DNA of 47,995 bases from an uncultured Eubacteriales bacterium (GTDB lineage: Bacteria; Bacillota; Clostridia; Christensenellales; Aristaeellaceae), in NCBI GenBank assembly GCA_944349855.1, contig CALVNS010000021.1, forward strand, positions 1 through 47,995, read 5' to 3'. The notes under the pieces are model-generated. The model saw only the letters and a list, made by a program, of their open reading frames with translations. It did no database searches and was not told the origin of the DNA. Both the position numbers and the translations under genes were made by a program. This document shows positions 40,901 to 47,995 of this stretch, in pieces; the first letter of the stretch is position 1, and every line of letters begins with the position of its first letter.

Positions 40901-41370
40901 TCAAACCTCACCTCCGACAGCCGTCTTTCCAGCGCGCGCCGGGCGCGGTACAGGCGATTCTTGACCGTCGTGACCGGCACGCCCAGGGACGCGGCGATCT
41001 CGCGCTCGGAATATCGCTCCATGTAGCGCAGCAGCAGCGGCGTTCGCAGCTTTTCCGGCAGGCCGTCGATGGCCTCGTACAGCCCCAGGTCTTCCGGGAT
41101 ATGCTGCGGCGCCGGCTCCGCCACGCGCTCGGCGGGGAACACGCGCATGCGCGAACGCTGGATGTTGCGGCATTCGTTGATGACGATGCGCGTGATCCAG
41201 GCGCGCAGGCTCTCCGGCCTGGCCCTGTTGCGGGCGGCCCACGCCCTGAGCAGCCCCTGCTGCACGGCGTCCTGCGCGTCGGCCTGCGCGTGCAGGATGC
41301 TCATGCTCAGCCGGTACAGCCTGGGAAGCATCGCGGACGATTCACGGGTGAACGTAGCGTCGTCGACCAT
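40897..41370 (-). CDS. ECF-family RNA polymerase sigma factor
   Basis: A 157-residue extracytoplasmic-function sigma factor. Region 2 is LYRLSMSILHAQADAQDAVQ with AWITRIVINECRNIQRSR, and region 4 is LPEKLRTPLLLRYMERYSER leading to the helix-turn-helix GVPVTTVKNRLYRARRALE. No extra domain is fused. ATG at 41370 follows GGAGG at six bases. Its own promoter probably lies in 41371-41480; a GCGGT/ACCGC inverted repeat sits at 41406-41421. Target genes are unknown; the linked membrane protein suggests an envelope signal. Confidence 0.93.
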   Translation of the reverse strand: MVDDATFTRESSAMLPRLYRLSMSILHAQADAQDAVQQGLLRAWAARNRARPESLRAWITRIVINECRNIQRSRMRVFPAERVAEPAPQHIPEDLGLYEAIDGLPEKLRTPLLLRYMERYSEREIAASLGVPVTTVKNRLYRARRALERRLSEVRFE

Positions 41371-41482
41371 GGTCTACCTCCGAAGGATGTGCGTTCGGAA
41401 AGGTTGCGGTCCGGGAACCGCGTTCAAGGATCCTTTCGCCTTGAATACGGTTTTGCCGCCGCAGAAGTTTCATGCGCGCAAC

Positions 41483-41522
41483 AAAAAAAGGAGGAAAATT
41501 TCCGATGGCGGAAGTTTTCCTC
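41483..41522 (-). terminator. Terminator of the mutS-mutL-miaA-lyase unit
   Basis: Arms GAGGAAAATTTCCG and CGGAAGTTTTCCTC (41491-41504 and 41509-41522) pair with one mismatch around ATGG; the minus strand continues CTTTTTTTG. It lies 12 bases after the lyase gene stop. Confidence 0.85.
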
Positions 41523-41533
41523 GGGAGATGGGA

Positions 41534-42805
41534 TCAAATCGTCAGCAGGCCCTTGTCCGCCATGCGCCGCACCGCGCTGGCGATGCCCGCGCGCCCGTGC
41601 GAGAGCGTCAGGCCGCCCTGCATGTACACGGCGAAGGGCTCGCGCATCGGCGCGTCGGCGCTCAGCTCGATGGACGCGCCGGAGACGAACGTGCCGGCGG
41701 CCATGATGACCTGGTCCTGATAGCCAGGCATGGCCCAGGGCTCGGGCAGCGCGAAGCTGTCCACGGGCGAGGCCATCTGGATGCCCTCGCAGAAGGCGAT
41801 CAGGCGCTCGGGCGTCTCCAGGCGCAGCGCCTGAATGATGTCGCTGCGCGCGTCGTCCACGCCGGGATGCACGGTGAAGCCCAGCCGCGAAAACACCGCC
41901 GCCGCCAGCACCGCCGTCTTGACCGCCTGGCACACGACGTGCGGGGCGAAGAAGAATCCCTGATAGAACGGCTGATAGCCGTACGCATAGGAGCCCACCT
42001 CGCGGCCGATGCCCGGCGAGGTCAGGCGGCAGGCGATGCGCTCGATCAGGTCGTGCCGACCCGCGATGTAGCCGCCCGTGGGCGCCAGGCCGCCGCCCGC
42101 GTTCTTGATGAGCGAGCCGACCATTACGTCCGCGCCCACATGCGTGGGCTCCTGCACGTCTACAAACTCGCCGTAGCAGTTGTCGACCATGACGATGGCG
42201 TCGGGCTTGCGCGCGTGGATGGCGCGCGCGGCCTCGCCGATCTGTCCGACCGTCAGCGCGGGACGCCAGGCGTAGCCGCGCGAGCGCTGGATCATCACCA
42301 CGCGCGTCCGGTCCGTGATCGCGTCGCACACGGCGGGCAGGTCGATCTCGCCCGCGCCGGTCAGCTCGACCTGTGCATAGCCGACGCCCATCTCCGCCAG
42401 CGAGCCGTCGCTCGCCCTGGAGATGCCGATGACCTCGTCCATCGTGTCGTAGGGCATGCCGACCGCCGAGAGCAGCTGATCGCCGGGCCGCAGCAGGCCG
42501 AACAGGCAGACGGCCAGCGCGTGCGTGCCGGACACGAACTGCGGCCGCACCAGCGCGTCCTGCGCGCCGAAGGCCTGCGCGAACACGCGCTCGAGCGCGT
42601 CGCGCCCGATGTCGTCATAGCCGTATCCGGTCGTGGCCTGAAAGTGCTGCACGCCCACGCGCTGCGCCTGCATGGCCGCGAGCACGCGCTCAAAGTTCTC
42701 CGATTCGATGCGCTCCAGCTGCGCAAACCGCCCGGCGCAGTCCTCCTGCGCCCCATCGATCAGCGCCCGGAGCCTCTGCTCCTGCGCATCCGTCCACTCG
42801 CTCAT
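41534..42805 (-). CDS. Methionine-gamma-lyase family PLP protein (YnbB/aluminium-resistance family)
   Basis: A 423-residue PLP-dependent protein of the Met_gamma_lyase family (PF06838), related to B. subtilis YnbB. Landmarks: FQATTGYGYDDIGRD, RPQFVSGTHALAVCLFG, QRSRGYAWRPAL, VMVDNCYGEFVD, the PLP-lysine region GSLIKNAGGGLAPTGGY and PEPWAMPGYQDQVIMAAGTF. It overlaps the end of miaA by four bases; this linkage with mutS-mutL-miaA is common in Firmicutes. Biochemical activity is unproven for the family. Confidence 0.9.
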   Translation of the reverse strand: MSEWTDAQEQRLRALIDGAQEDCAGRFAQLERIESENFERVLAAMQAQRVGVQHFQATTGYGYDDIGRDALERVFAQAFGAQDALVRPQFVSGTHALAVCLFGLLRPGDQLLSAVGMPYDTMDEVIGISRASDGSLAEMGVGYAQVELTGAGEIDLPAVCDAITDRTRVVMIQRSRGYAWRPALTVGQIGEAARAIHARKPDAIVMVDNCYGEFVDVQEPTHVGADVMVGSLIKNAGGGLAPTGGYIAGRHDLIERIACRLTSPGIGREVGSYAYGYQPFYQGFFFAPHVVCQAVKTAVLAAAVFSRLGFTVHPGVDDARSDIIQALRLETPERLIAFCEGIQMASPVDSFALPEPWAMPGYQDQVIMAAGTFVSGASIELSADAPMREPFAVYMQGGLTLSHGRAGIASAVRRMADKGLLTI

Positions 42806-43764
42806 GGCTGCATCTCCTTCAATTCATCCAAGTCCGCGCGCACGCGCGCGACAAAGGCCTCCTCCAGCTCCTGCGCGGAGGCATAATCTTCCCAGCGGAT
42901 CCACCGCACGCGCGCGTCGGCGCGAAACCAGGTCATCTGCCTCTTGGCATACCGGCGCGACTCGCGCTTGATGAGGCGCACGGCCTCGTCCATGCCGTAG
43001 GCGCCGCGCAGCGCAAAGGCGATCTCCTTATAGCCGATCGCCTGCATCGCGCCCTCGTCCTCCGGCCACAGGCCGCGATCCGTCAGCGCGCGCACCTCGC
43101 GCTCCAGGCCGGCGACCATCATCTCGTCCACGCGCGCATCGATACGCGCATACAGCCGCTCCCGCTCCATCTCCAGGCCATAGATCAGCGGCGCGTACCG
43201 CTCGTCCGGCACGCGGTCGTCCTGGCGCTGCGAGATGGGTTTGCCCGTCACCTCGTAGACCTCCAGCGCGCGCACGACGCGGCGCACGTCGTTTTCGTGC
43301 AGCCGGGCGGCGCTGACGGGATCGACGGATGCAAGCATCGCGTGCAGGCGGGCGCGCCCGCCCGGCGCTGCGGCGACGGCATGCAGCCGTTCCCGAATCG
43401 CCTCGTCGCCCGTGGCCTCGCCCAGCGTCATGCGGTAGGTCAGGGCGTTCAGGTACAGCCCCGTGCCGCCCACGAGCACCGGCAGGCGTCCGCGCGACGC
43501 GACCTGTTCAATCGCGCGGGCGGCCTCCTCGCGATAGCGGGAGACGGTGTACGCCTCGCCCGGATCGGCCACGTCCAGCATGTGGTGCGCGACGCCGCCG
43601 CGCTCGTCCTGCGTGGGCTTGGCCGTGCCCACGTCCATGCCGCGGTAGATCTGCATGGAGTCCATGGAGATCACCTCGCCCGGGATCCGTTGGCACAGCG
43701 CGACGGACAGCCGCGTCTTGCCCGAGGCCGTCGGCCCCACAATCGCCACGATGGGCAGGCCCAT
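42802..43764 (-). CDS. miaA: tRNA dimethylallyltransferase
   Basis: MiaA adds dimethylallyl from DMAPP to A37 of tRNAs reading UNN codons. The protein shows P-loop GPTASGKTRLSVAL, the segment DSMQIYRGMDVGTAKP, HHMLDV, the GGTGLYLNAL motif, and C-terminal region IGYKEIAFALRG with RRYAKRQMTWFR. ATG at 43764 (320 residues) follows GGAGG at eight bases; a GTG three codons upstream is less likely. It follows mutL by 14 bases. Confidence 0.95.
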   Translation of the reverse strand: MGLPIVAIVGPTASGKTRLSVALCQRIPGEVISMDSMQIYRGMDVGTAKPTQDERGGVAHHMLDVADPGEAYTVSRYREEAARAIEQVASRGRLPVLVGGTGLYLNALTYRMTLGEATGDEAIRERLHAVAAAPGGRARLHAMLASVDPVSAARLHENDVRRVVRALEVYEVTGKPISQRQDDRVPDERYAPLIYGLEMERERLYARIDARVDEMMVAGLEREVRALTDRGLWPEDEGAMQAIGYKEIAFALRGAYGMDEAVRLIKRESRRYAKRQMTWFRADARVRWIRWEDYASAQELEEAFVARVRADLDELKEMQP

Positions 43765-43778
43765 GCGCCCCACCTCCG

Positions 43779-45764
43779 TCAGTTGTTGATGCGCCTGAAG
43801 CGCTTCTCCAGCTCACTGCGCGTCAGGCGCACGACGAGCGGCCGCCCATGCGGGCAGGTCGGGGGCGCGTCCGTCTCCTCCATCTGGCGGATGAGCGAGG
43901 CGATCTCCTCCTGCGTGAGCGCGTCGCCGCCCTTGACCGCGCGCTTGCAGGCCATCTGCAGGATGGCCTCGCGCCTGCGCTCCCGGGTGGCCAGCACGCG
44001 CAGCTCGCCCAGGCGGTCGAGCATCTCGACGAAGGCCGCCCGCGCCTGGGGCTCGCCGAGCACCACGGGCACCGCGCGGATCTGATACGTATCCTCCCCG
44101 AACGGCTCAAACGCGAAGCCGGCCGCCTCGATCTCGGCCCGGTACTGCTCCAGCCGGTCGCGCTCCTGCGGCGTGACGGGCACGACCTGCGCCACGAGCA
44201 TCTGCTGCGAGCCCGTCCCCTGGTCCAGCGAGCGCATGAGGCGCTCGTAGAGGATGCGCTCGTGCGCGGCGTGCTGGTCGATCAGCAGGAGCTCCTGCCC
44301 CCGCTGTACGATGACATACGTGTCAAACGCCACGCCGATCACGCGCGGCGGCCTTTCGGTCGGAGCGGCGGCCATGTTCTGCTGCTGCGGCGGCGTCTCC
44401 GGCTGCACGGGGGCGGCCTGCGCATCCGGCGCGGTCTCGACCGGCTGGGGAGCCAGGCGCGCGCTCATCGCGGAAAAAGCTCCGACGCCGGGCACGTTGC
44501 GCAGGGTATGCGCCCGCTTTTCCGGGCTGCCAAAATAGGAGGTCACCACGCGCGCAAACGCCGCGGCCTCCCCCTCCGCCGGCTTCACGGGCACAGTTCT
44601 GGGCGCCGGTGAGACCGAGCGGGCGGGCTCCGGCTGTGCGGGCGGCTCCGGCTGCGCGGGCGGCTCCGGCTGCGCGGGCGGCTCCGGCTTGTGTTCCGGC
44701 GCCGGCACGACGCGCACGCTCGCCACCGGCTCCGGATCGTTCGAGAGCGTCATCTCGGGCGCCTGGGCAAACGCCCCGGTCTCAAACCCGCCGCGCACCG
44801 CGGCGAACACGCTGTCATAGACGACGGGTTCGCTGGAAAAGCGCACCTCCAGCTTGTTGGGGTGCACGTTCACATCCAGCATGGGGCCGGGCATGGACAC
44901 GTGCAGCATGCAGATCGGATAATGCCCGACCGTGACCCGCTCGCGGCAGGCGTCCTCCAGCGCCTGGGTGAGCAGGGCGTTGCGCACGTAGCGTCCGTTG
45001 AGGATGAACGTCTGATGCGTGCGGTTGGCGCGCGCCAGCGGGCCGACGCCGACCAGGCCGCGCACGCCCACGCCGCCCTCGCCGCGCACGTCGATCAGCT
45101 GGCGGGCGACGTCGCGGCCGTATACGCTCAGCGCCGCGGCGCGCAGGTCGCCGTTGCCGGGGCTGGCATAGATCTGCCGGTCGTTGTGCGTGAGGCGGAT
45201 GGCGACCTCGGGGTGGGCGAGGATCATGCGCAGGATCATGTCGGCCACGCGCGCGCCCTCGGTCGCCGGCTTTTTGAGGAATTTGCGGCGCGCGGGCGTG
45301 TTGTAGAACAGCTCGCGCGCGACGATCGTCGTGCCCTCCGGACTGGCTGCGTCGGAGATGGACGTGATGACGCCGCCCTCGTTGATCACGCGCGTGCCCG
45401 ACTCGTCGCCGCGCGTGCGCGTGGTCATGGTGACTTTCGAGACCGCGGCGATGGAGGCCAGCGCCTCGCCGCGAAAGCCCAGCGAGCGCAGGTCGAACAG
45501 ATCGTCGGCCCGGGTGATCTTGCTGGTCGCGTTGCGCTCAAAGGCCATGCGCACGTCCTCGCGCCGGATGCCGCTGCCGTTGTCCGTGACGCGCAGATAG
45601 CTGATCCCGCCCTCGCGGATCTCGACCGCAACGGCGCGCGCGCCCGCGTCGATGCTGTTCTCGACCAGCTCCTTGATTGCGGCCGCCGGGCTCTCCACGA
45701 CCTCGCCCGCCGCGATCTTGCCGACGATGTCGGCATCCAGCTTGCGAATCGGCCTGTATTCCAT
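43779..45764 (-). CDS. mutL: DNA mismatch repair protein MutL
   Basis: MutL couples mismatch recognition by MutS to strand incision. The 661-residue protein has the N-terminal GHKL ATPase (AAGEVVESPAAAIKELVENS, DNGSGI, GFRGEAL, FYNTPARRKFL), a Pro-rich linker from about 340 to 475 containing PEPPAQ repeats (about 359-381), and the C-terminal dimerization/endonuclease domain with DQHAAHERILYE (D496 to E507), ACKRAVKGG and CPHGRPLVVRL. The DQHA(X)2E(X)4E motif marks the nicking endonuclease type. Complete; 42 bases after mutS. Confidence 0.96.
   Translation of the reverse strand: MEYRPIRKLDADIVGKIAAGEVVESPAAAIKELVENSIDAGARAVAVEIREGGISYLRVTDNGSGIRREDVRMAFERNATSKITRADDLFDLRSLGFRGEALASIAAVSKVTMTTRTRGDESGTRVINEGGVITSISDAASPEGTTIVARELFYNTPARRKFLKKPATEGARVADMILRMILAHPEVAIRLTHNDRQIYASPGNGDLRAAALSVYGRDVARQLIDVRGEGGVGVRGLVGVGPLARANRTHQTFILNGRYVRNALLTQALEDACRERVTVGHYPICMLHVSMPGPMLDVNVHPNKLEVRFSSEPVVYDSVFAAVRGGFETGAFAQAPEMTLSNDPEPVASVRVVPAPEHKPEPPAQPEPPAQPEPPAQPEPARSVSPAPRTVPVKPAEGEAAAFARVVTSYFGSPEKRAHTLRNVPGVGAFSAMSARLAPQPVETAPDAQAAPVQPETPPQQQNMAAAPTERPPRVIGVAFDTYVIVQRGQELLLIDQHAAHERILYERLMRSLDQGTGSQQMLVAQVVPVTPQERDRLEQYRAEIEAAGFAFEPFGEDTYQIRAVPVVLGEPQARAAFVEMLDRLGELRVLATRERRREAILQMACKRAVKGGDALTQEEIASLIRQMEETDAPPTCPHGRPLVVRLTRSELEKRFRRINN
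44623..44690 (-). repeat. In-frame 18-base tandem repeat in the mutL linker (PEPPAQ)
   Basis: The plus strand reads GGCGGCTCCGGCTGCGCG at 44641-44658 and 44659-44676, with a variant copy before and a partial copy after. Each unit encodes six residues (PEPPAQ), so copy-number change keeps the frame and only alters the linker length. Confidence 0.85.
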
Positions 45765-45806
45765 CGCGCGCTCCTTTCATGTCATGATCGGGTTGCGGTT
45801 CTGTCG

Positions 45807-47995
45807 TCATTGAATGCGGCGCGCCTCTTCGCGCAGTTTGAAGATCAGGTTCATCGCGTCAATGGGCGTGAGCGCCATGACGTCGATGGCCTTGAGCTCC
45901 TCGACGATGTCCATCGCGCCACTGTCAAAGAGCGTCATCTGCGCGGGGCCCTCCTGCGGCTTTTCGCCGATGATGTTCTGTCCAATGCTCAGCTGGTTCT
46001 TGTCGCGCGTCTCCAGCCGGGCCAGGATCTCATGCGCGCGCAGGAGGACCGGGCGCGGAATGCCCGCCAGGCGCGCGACATGGATGCCAAAGCTCTTGTC
46101 CGCGCCGCCGGGGACGATCTTGCGCAGGAAGATGACGTCCTCTCCGTGTTCCTTGACCGCGATGCGGAAATTCACCACGCCGGGCAGGTGCCCCTCCAGT
46201 TCGCTGAGCTCGTGGTAATGCGTGGCAAACAGCGTCTTGGCGCCGAGGATCTTTTTGTCGGCCATGTATTCGACGACCGCCCAGGCAATGCTCAGCCCAT
46301 CGAACGTGCTCGTGCCGCGGCCGATCTCGTCCAGCACGATCAGCGAGCGGGCGGTGGCGTTCATCAGGATGTGGGCCAGCTCGCTCATTTCGACCATGAA
46401 CGTGGACTGGCCGCTGGCCAGGTCATCCGACGCGCCCACGCGCGTGAAGATGCGGTCCGTCAGCGCAATGCGCGCCGTGCGCGCGGGCACGAAGCTGCCC
46501 ATGTGCGCCATGAGCGTGATGAGCGCGACCTGGCGCATGTAGGTGCTCTTGCCGGCCATGTTCGGGCCGGTGATGATGAGCATGCGGTTTGCGTCCGCAT
46601 CCATGTGCGTGTCGTTGGGGACGAACTGTCCGCCCTCCATGTTCTGCTCGACGACGGGATGACGGCCATCCTCGATGTCAATGCTTCCATCGTCCGTGAT
46701 CTCGGGGCGCGCATAGCCGTACTCGACCGCGGCGAGCGCGAGCGAGAGCAGCGCATCCAGCGTCTTGAGCGCCTGCGCTGTGGCCTGCAGACGGCCGATG
46801 TGCTCTGACAGGCGCTCACGGATGTCGGCAAAGAGCTGCTGCTCCAGGCGCAGCGAATGCTCCTGCGCGCCGAGGATCTGCTCCTCGAGCTCGTGCAATT
46901 CCGGCGTGACATACCGCTCGCTGTTGGCCAGCGTCTGCTTGCGCGTATAGCGATACGGCACCTGCGCGTAGTTGGACTTCGTGACCTCGATGTAGTAGCC
47001 GAACACCTTGTTGTAGCGAATGCGCAGGTTCTTGATGCCCGTCTCCTCGCGCTCTTTGGCCTCCAGCTCGGCCACCCACTGCACGCCCTCCTTGGACGCG
47101 CGGCGCAGCTTGTCCAGCTCCTCGTTGTAGCCCTCGCGAATGATGTTTCCGTCGGAGATCAGGGGCGGCGCGTCCGGATTGATCGCGCACAACAGCAGAT
47201 CGCGCACATCCTCGACGGGATCGAGTTGCTCGAGCAGCTCGCGCAGCATCGCGCTCTTTCCCTGCGCAATCAGGGCGCGCACCTGCGGAATGCGCGACAG
47301 CGACGCGCCCAGCGAAAGGCAATCGCGCGCGTTGATGCTCCTGTAGGAGACGCGGCTGAGCAAGCGCTCCACGTCGTACACGCCGCGCAGCTCCTCAAAG
47401 AGGGACTGCGCCATCATCGGGTCGTCCTTGAGTTCGGCGACGGCGTCGAGCCTGCGCTCGATGTCATCCCGCACGCAAAGCGGCTGTTCGATCCAGGTGC
47501 GCAGCGTGCGCCCGCCCATGGACGTGGCGGTCTTGTCCAGCAGCGCAAGCAGGGACCCCTTGCGCTCGCCGCGCAGGGACTCCGTCAGCTCCAGGTTGCG
47601 CCGGGCCGTGCGGTCCAGCGCCATGTACTGCTCGCGGCGGTACAGGCGCAGGGTGGCGATGTGCTCCAGGGCGTTCTTCTGCGTGTCGCCCAGGTAGCGC
47701 ATCAGCGCGCCGGCAGCGCGCGCGGCCATCTTCAAGTCGCGCAGGCCGAACACGTCCAGCGAGGCGACGTGAAAGTGATGAAGCAGCGCCTCCTTGGCAC
47801 TGCTCAGGCGAAATGCGCCCTGCGCATACGGCGAGACGGGCACCTGCGCGCCCAGGGAATCCGCCAGCGCCATGGCGCCCTCGTCGGCGATGATCTCACG
47901 CGGCGCGATGCGCGCCAGCTCGTCCGCCAGGCGCGAGGCGTCGGACTCATAGGTGAAGAACTCGCCCGTGGACACATCCGCAAAGGCGACACCCG
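45807..47995 (-). CDS. mutS: DNA mismatch repair protein MutS (5' end outside window)
   Basis: MutS recognises mismatches and recruits MutL. The window holds about 728 residues; the N-terminal mismatch-contact domain lies beyond base 47995. The frame enters as GVAFADVSTGEF (about residue 135 in full-length proteins), then the connector and lever/clamp regions (LRTWIEQPL, RIRYNKVFGYYIEVTKSN), and the ATPase: ITGPNMAGKSTYMRQVALI, SELAHILMNATARSLIVLDE, IGRGTSTFDGLSIAWAVVEY and FATHYHEL. The MutL-interaction end is present. Transcription runs mutS, mutL, miaA, lyase. Confidence 0.96.
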   Translation of the reverse strand, partial: GVAFADVSTGEFFTYESDASRLADELARIAPREIIADEGAMALADSLGAQVPVSPYAQGAFRLSSAKEALLHHFHVASLDVFGLRDLKMAARAAGALMRYLGDTQKNALEHIATLRLYRREQYMALDRTARRNLELTESLRGERKGSLLALLDKTATSMGGRTLRTWIEQPLCVRDDIERRLDAVAELKDDPMMAQSLFEELRGVYDVERLLSRVSYRSINARDCLSLGASLSRIPQVRALIAQGKSAMLRELLEQLDPVEDVRDLLLCAINPDAPPLISDGNIIREGYNEELDKLRRASKEGVQWVAELEAKEREETGIKNLRIRYNKVFGYYIEVTKSNYAQVPYRYTRKQTLANSERYVTPELHELEEQILGAQEHSLRLEQQLFADIRERLSEHIGRLQATAQALKTLDALLSLALAAVEYGYARPEITDDGSIDIEDGRHPVVEQNMEGGQFVPNDTHMDADANRMLIITGPNMAGKSTYMRQVALITLMAHMGSFVPARTARIALTDRIFTRVGASDDLASGQSTFMVEMSELAHILMNATARSLIVLDEIGRGTSTFDGLSIAWAVVEYMADKKILGAKTLFATHYHELSELEGHLPGVVNFRIAVKEHGEDVIFLRKIVPGGADKSFGIHVARLAGIPRPVLLRAHEILARLETRDKNQLSIGQNIIGEKPQEGPAQMTLFDSGAMDIVEELKAIDVMALTPIDAMNLIFKLREEARRIQ

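Overview
The window reads as chromosome from an anaerobic, endospore-forming, high-G+C member of the Bacillota (Clostridia). The complete spoIIIAA-AH operon, an Rnf ferredoxin:NAD+ oxidoreductase operon, Asp23/AmaP, ArgR, IscR-IscS-IscU and the MutL type with an endonuclease motif all point there. I cannot place it to genus. Almost every gene lies on the minus strand; only the secreted-protein gene at 25442, the metal-ATPase pair at 27906-30027 and one tiny gene at 30575 lie on the plus strand.

Layout. 1-4412: start of the rnfCDG(EAB) operon with its promoter; rnfG runs off the window and carries an unusual tandem array of FMN-binding modules. 4574-15611: a conserved clostridial housekeeping block, read from high to low coordinates: nusB, a TsaD-like paralogue, folD, xseA, xseB, ispA, a DUF212 gene, dxs, tlyA, then from an internal promoter nadK, argR, recN. 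15657-21691: asp23-amaP-DUF2273 on its own promoter, directly downstream of spoIIIAA-AH. 21746-25253: an L,D-transpeptidase gene and, ahead of it, a tightly packed four-gene unit (PD-(D/E)XK nuclease, SNF2 helicase, MazG-like pyrophosphohydrolase, small membrane protein) that resembles a defence or DNA-processing module and is the best candidate here for something undescribed. 25365-30072: two secreted proteins, an unexplained repeat-bearing intergenic stretch, and a metal-responsive-looking HMA/P-type ATPase unit. 30051-34055: a zincin-like protein, a 42-residue ORF, a HAD hydrolase, a VanY-like carboxypeptidase and an hflX gene split by a frameshift. 34067-38838: iscR-iscS-iscU, glyA, an orphan histidine kinase and the SRP RNA gene. 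38861-41370: an ECF sigma factor with a very large, atypical membrane partner. 41483-47995: a methionine-gamma-lyase-family gene, miaA, mutL and mutS (5' end outside the window).

How the parts work together. Rnf couples ferredoxin oxidation to NAD+ reduction and ion pumping; the extra flavin modules may extend that electron path outward. The nusB-recN block combines transcription, folate, exonuclease VII, isoprenoid (dxs, ispA) and NADP functions. SpoIIIA proteins form the mother-cell half of the channel to the forespore. The mutS-mutL-miaA end is a standard repair and tRNA-modification cluster.

Start codons were chosen by Shine-Dalgarno position and family N-termini, so several differ from the longest reading frame. 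No tRNA, rRNA, CRISPR array, IS element or prophage structural gene was seen. All assignments are by eye from motifs; no database search was run.
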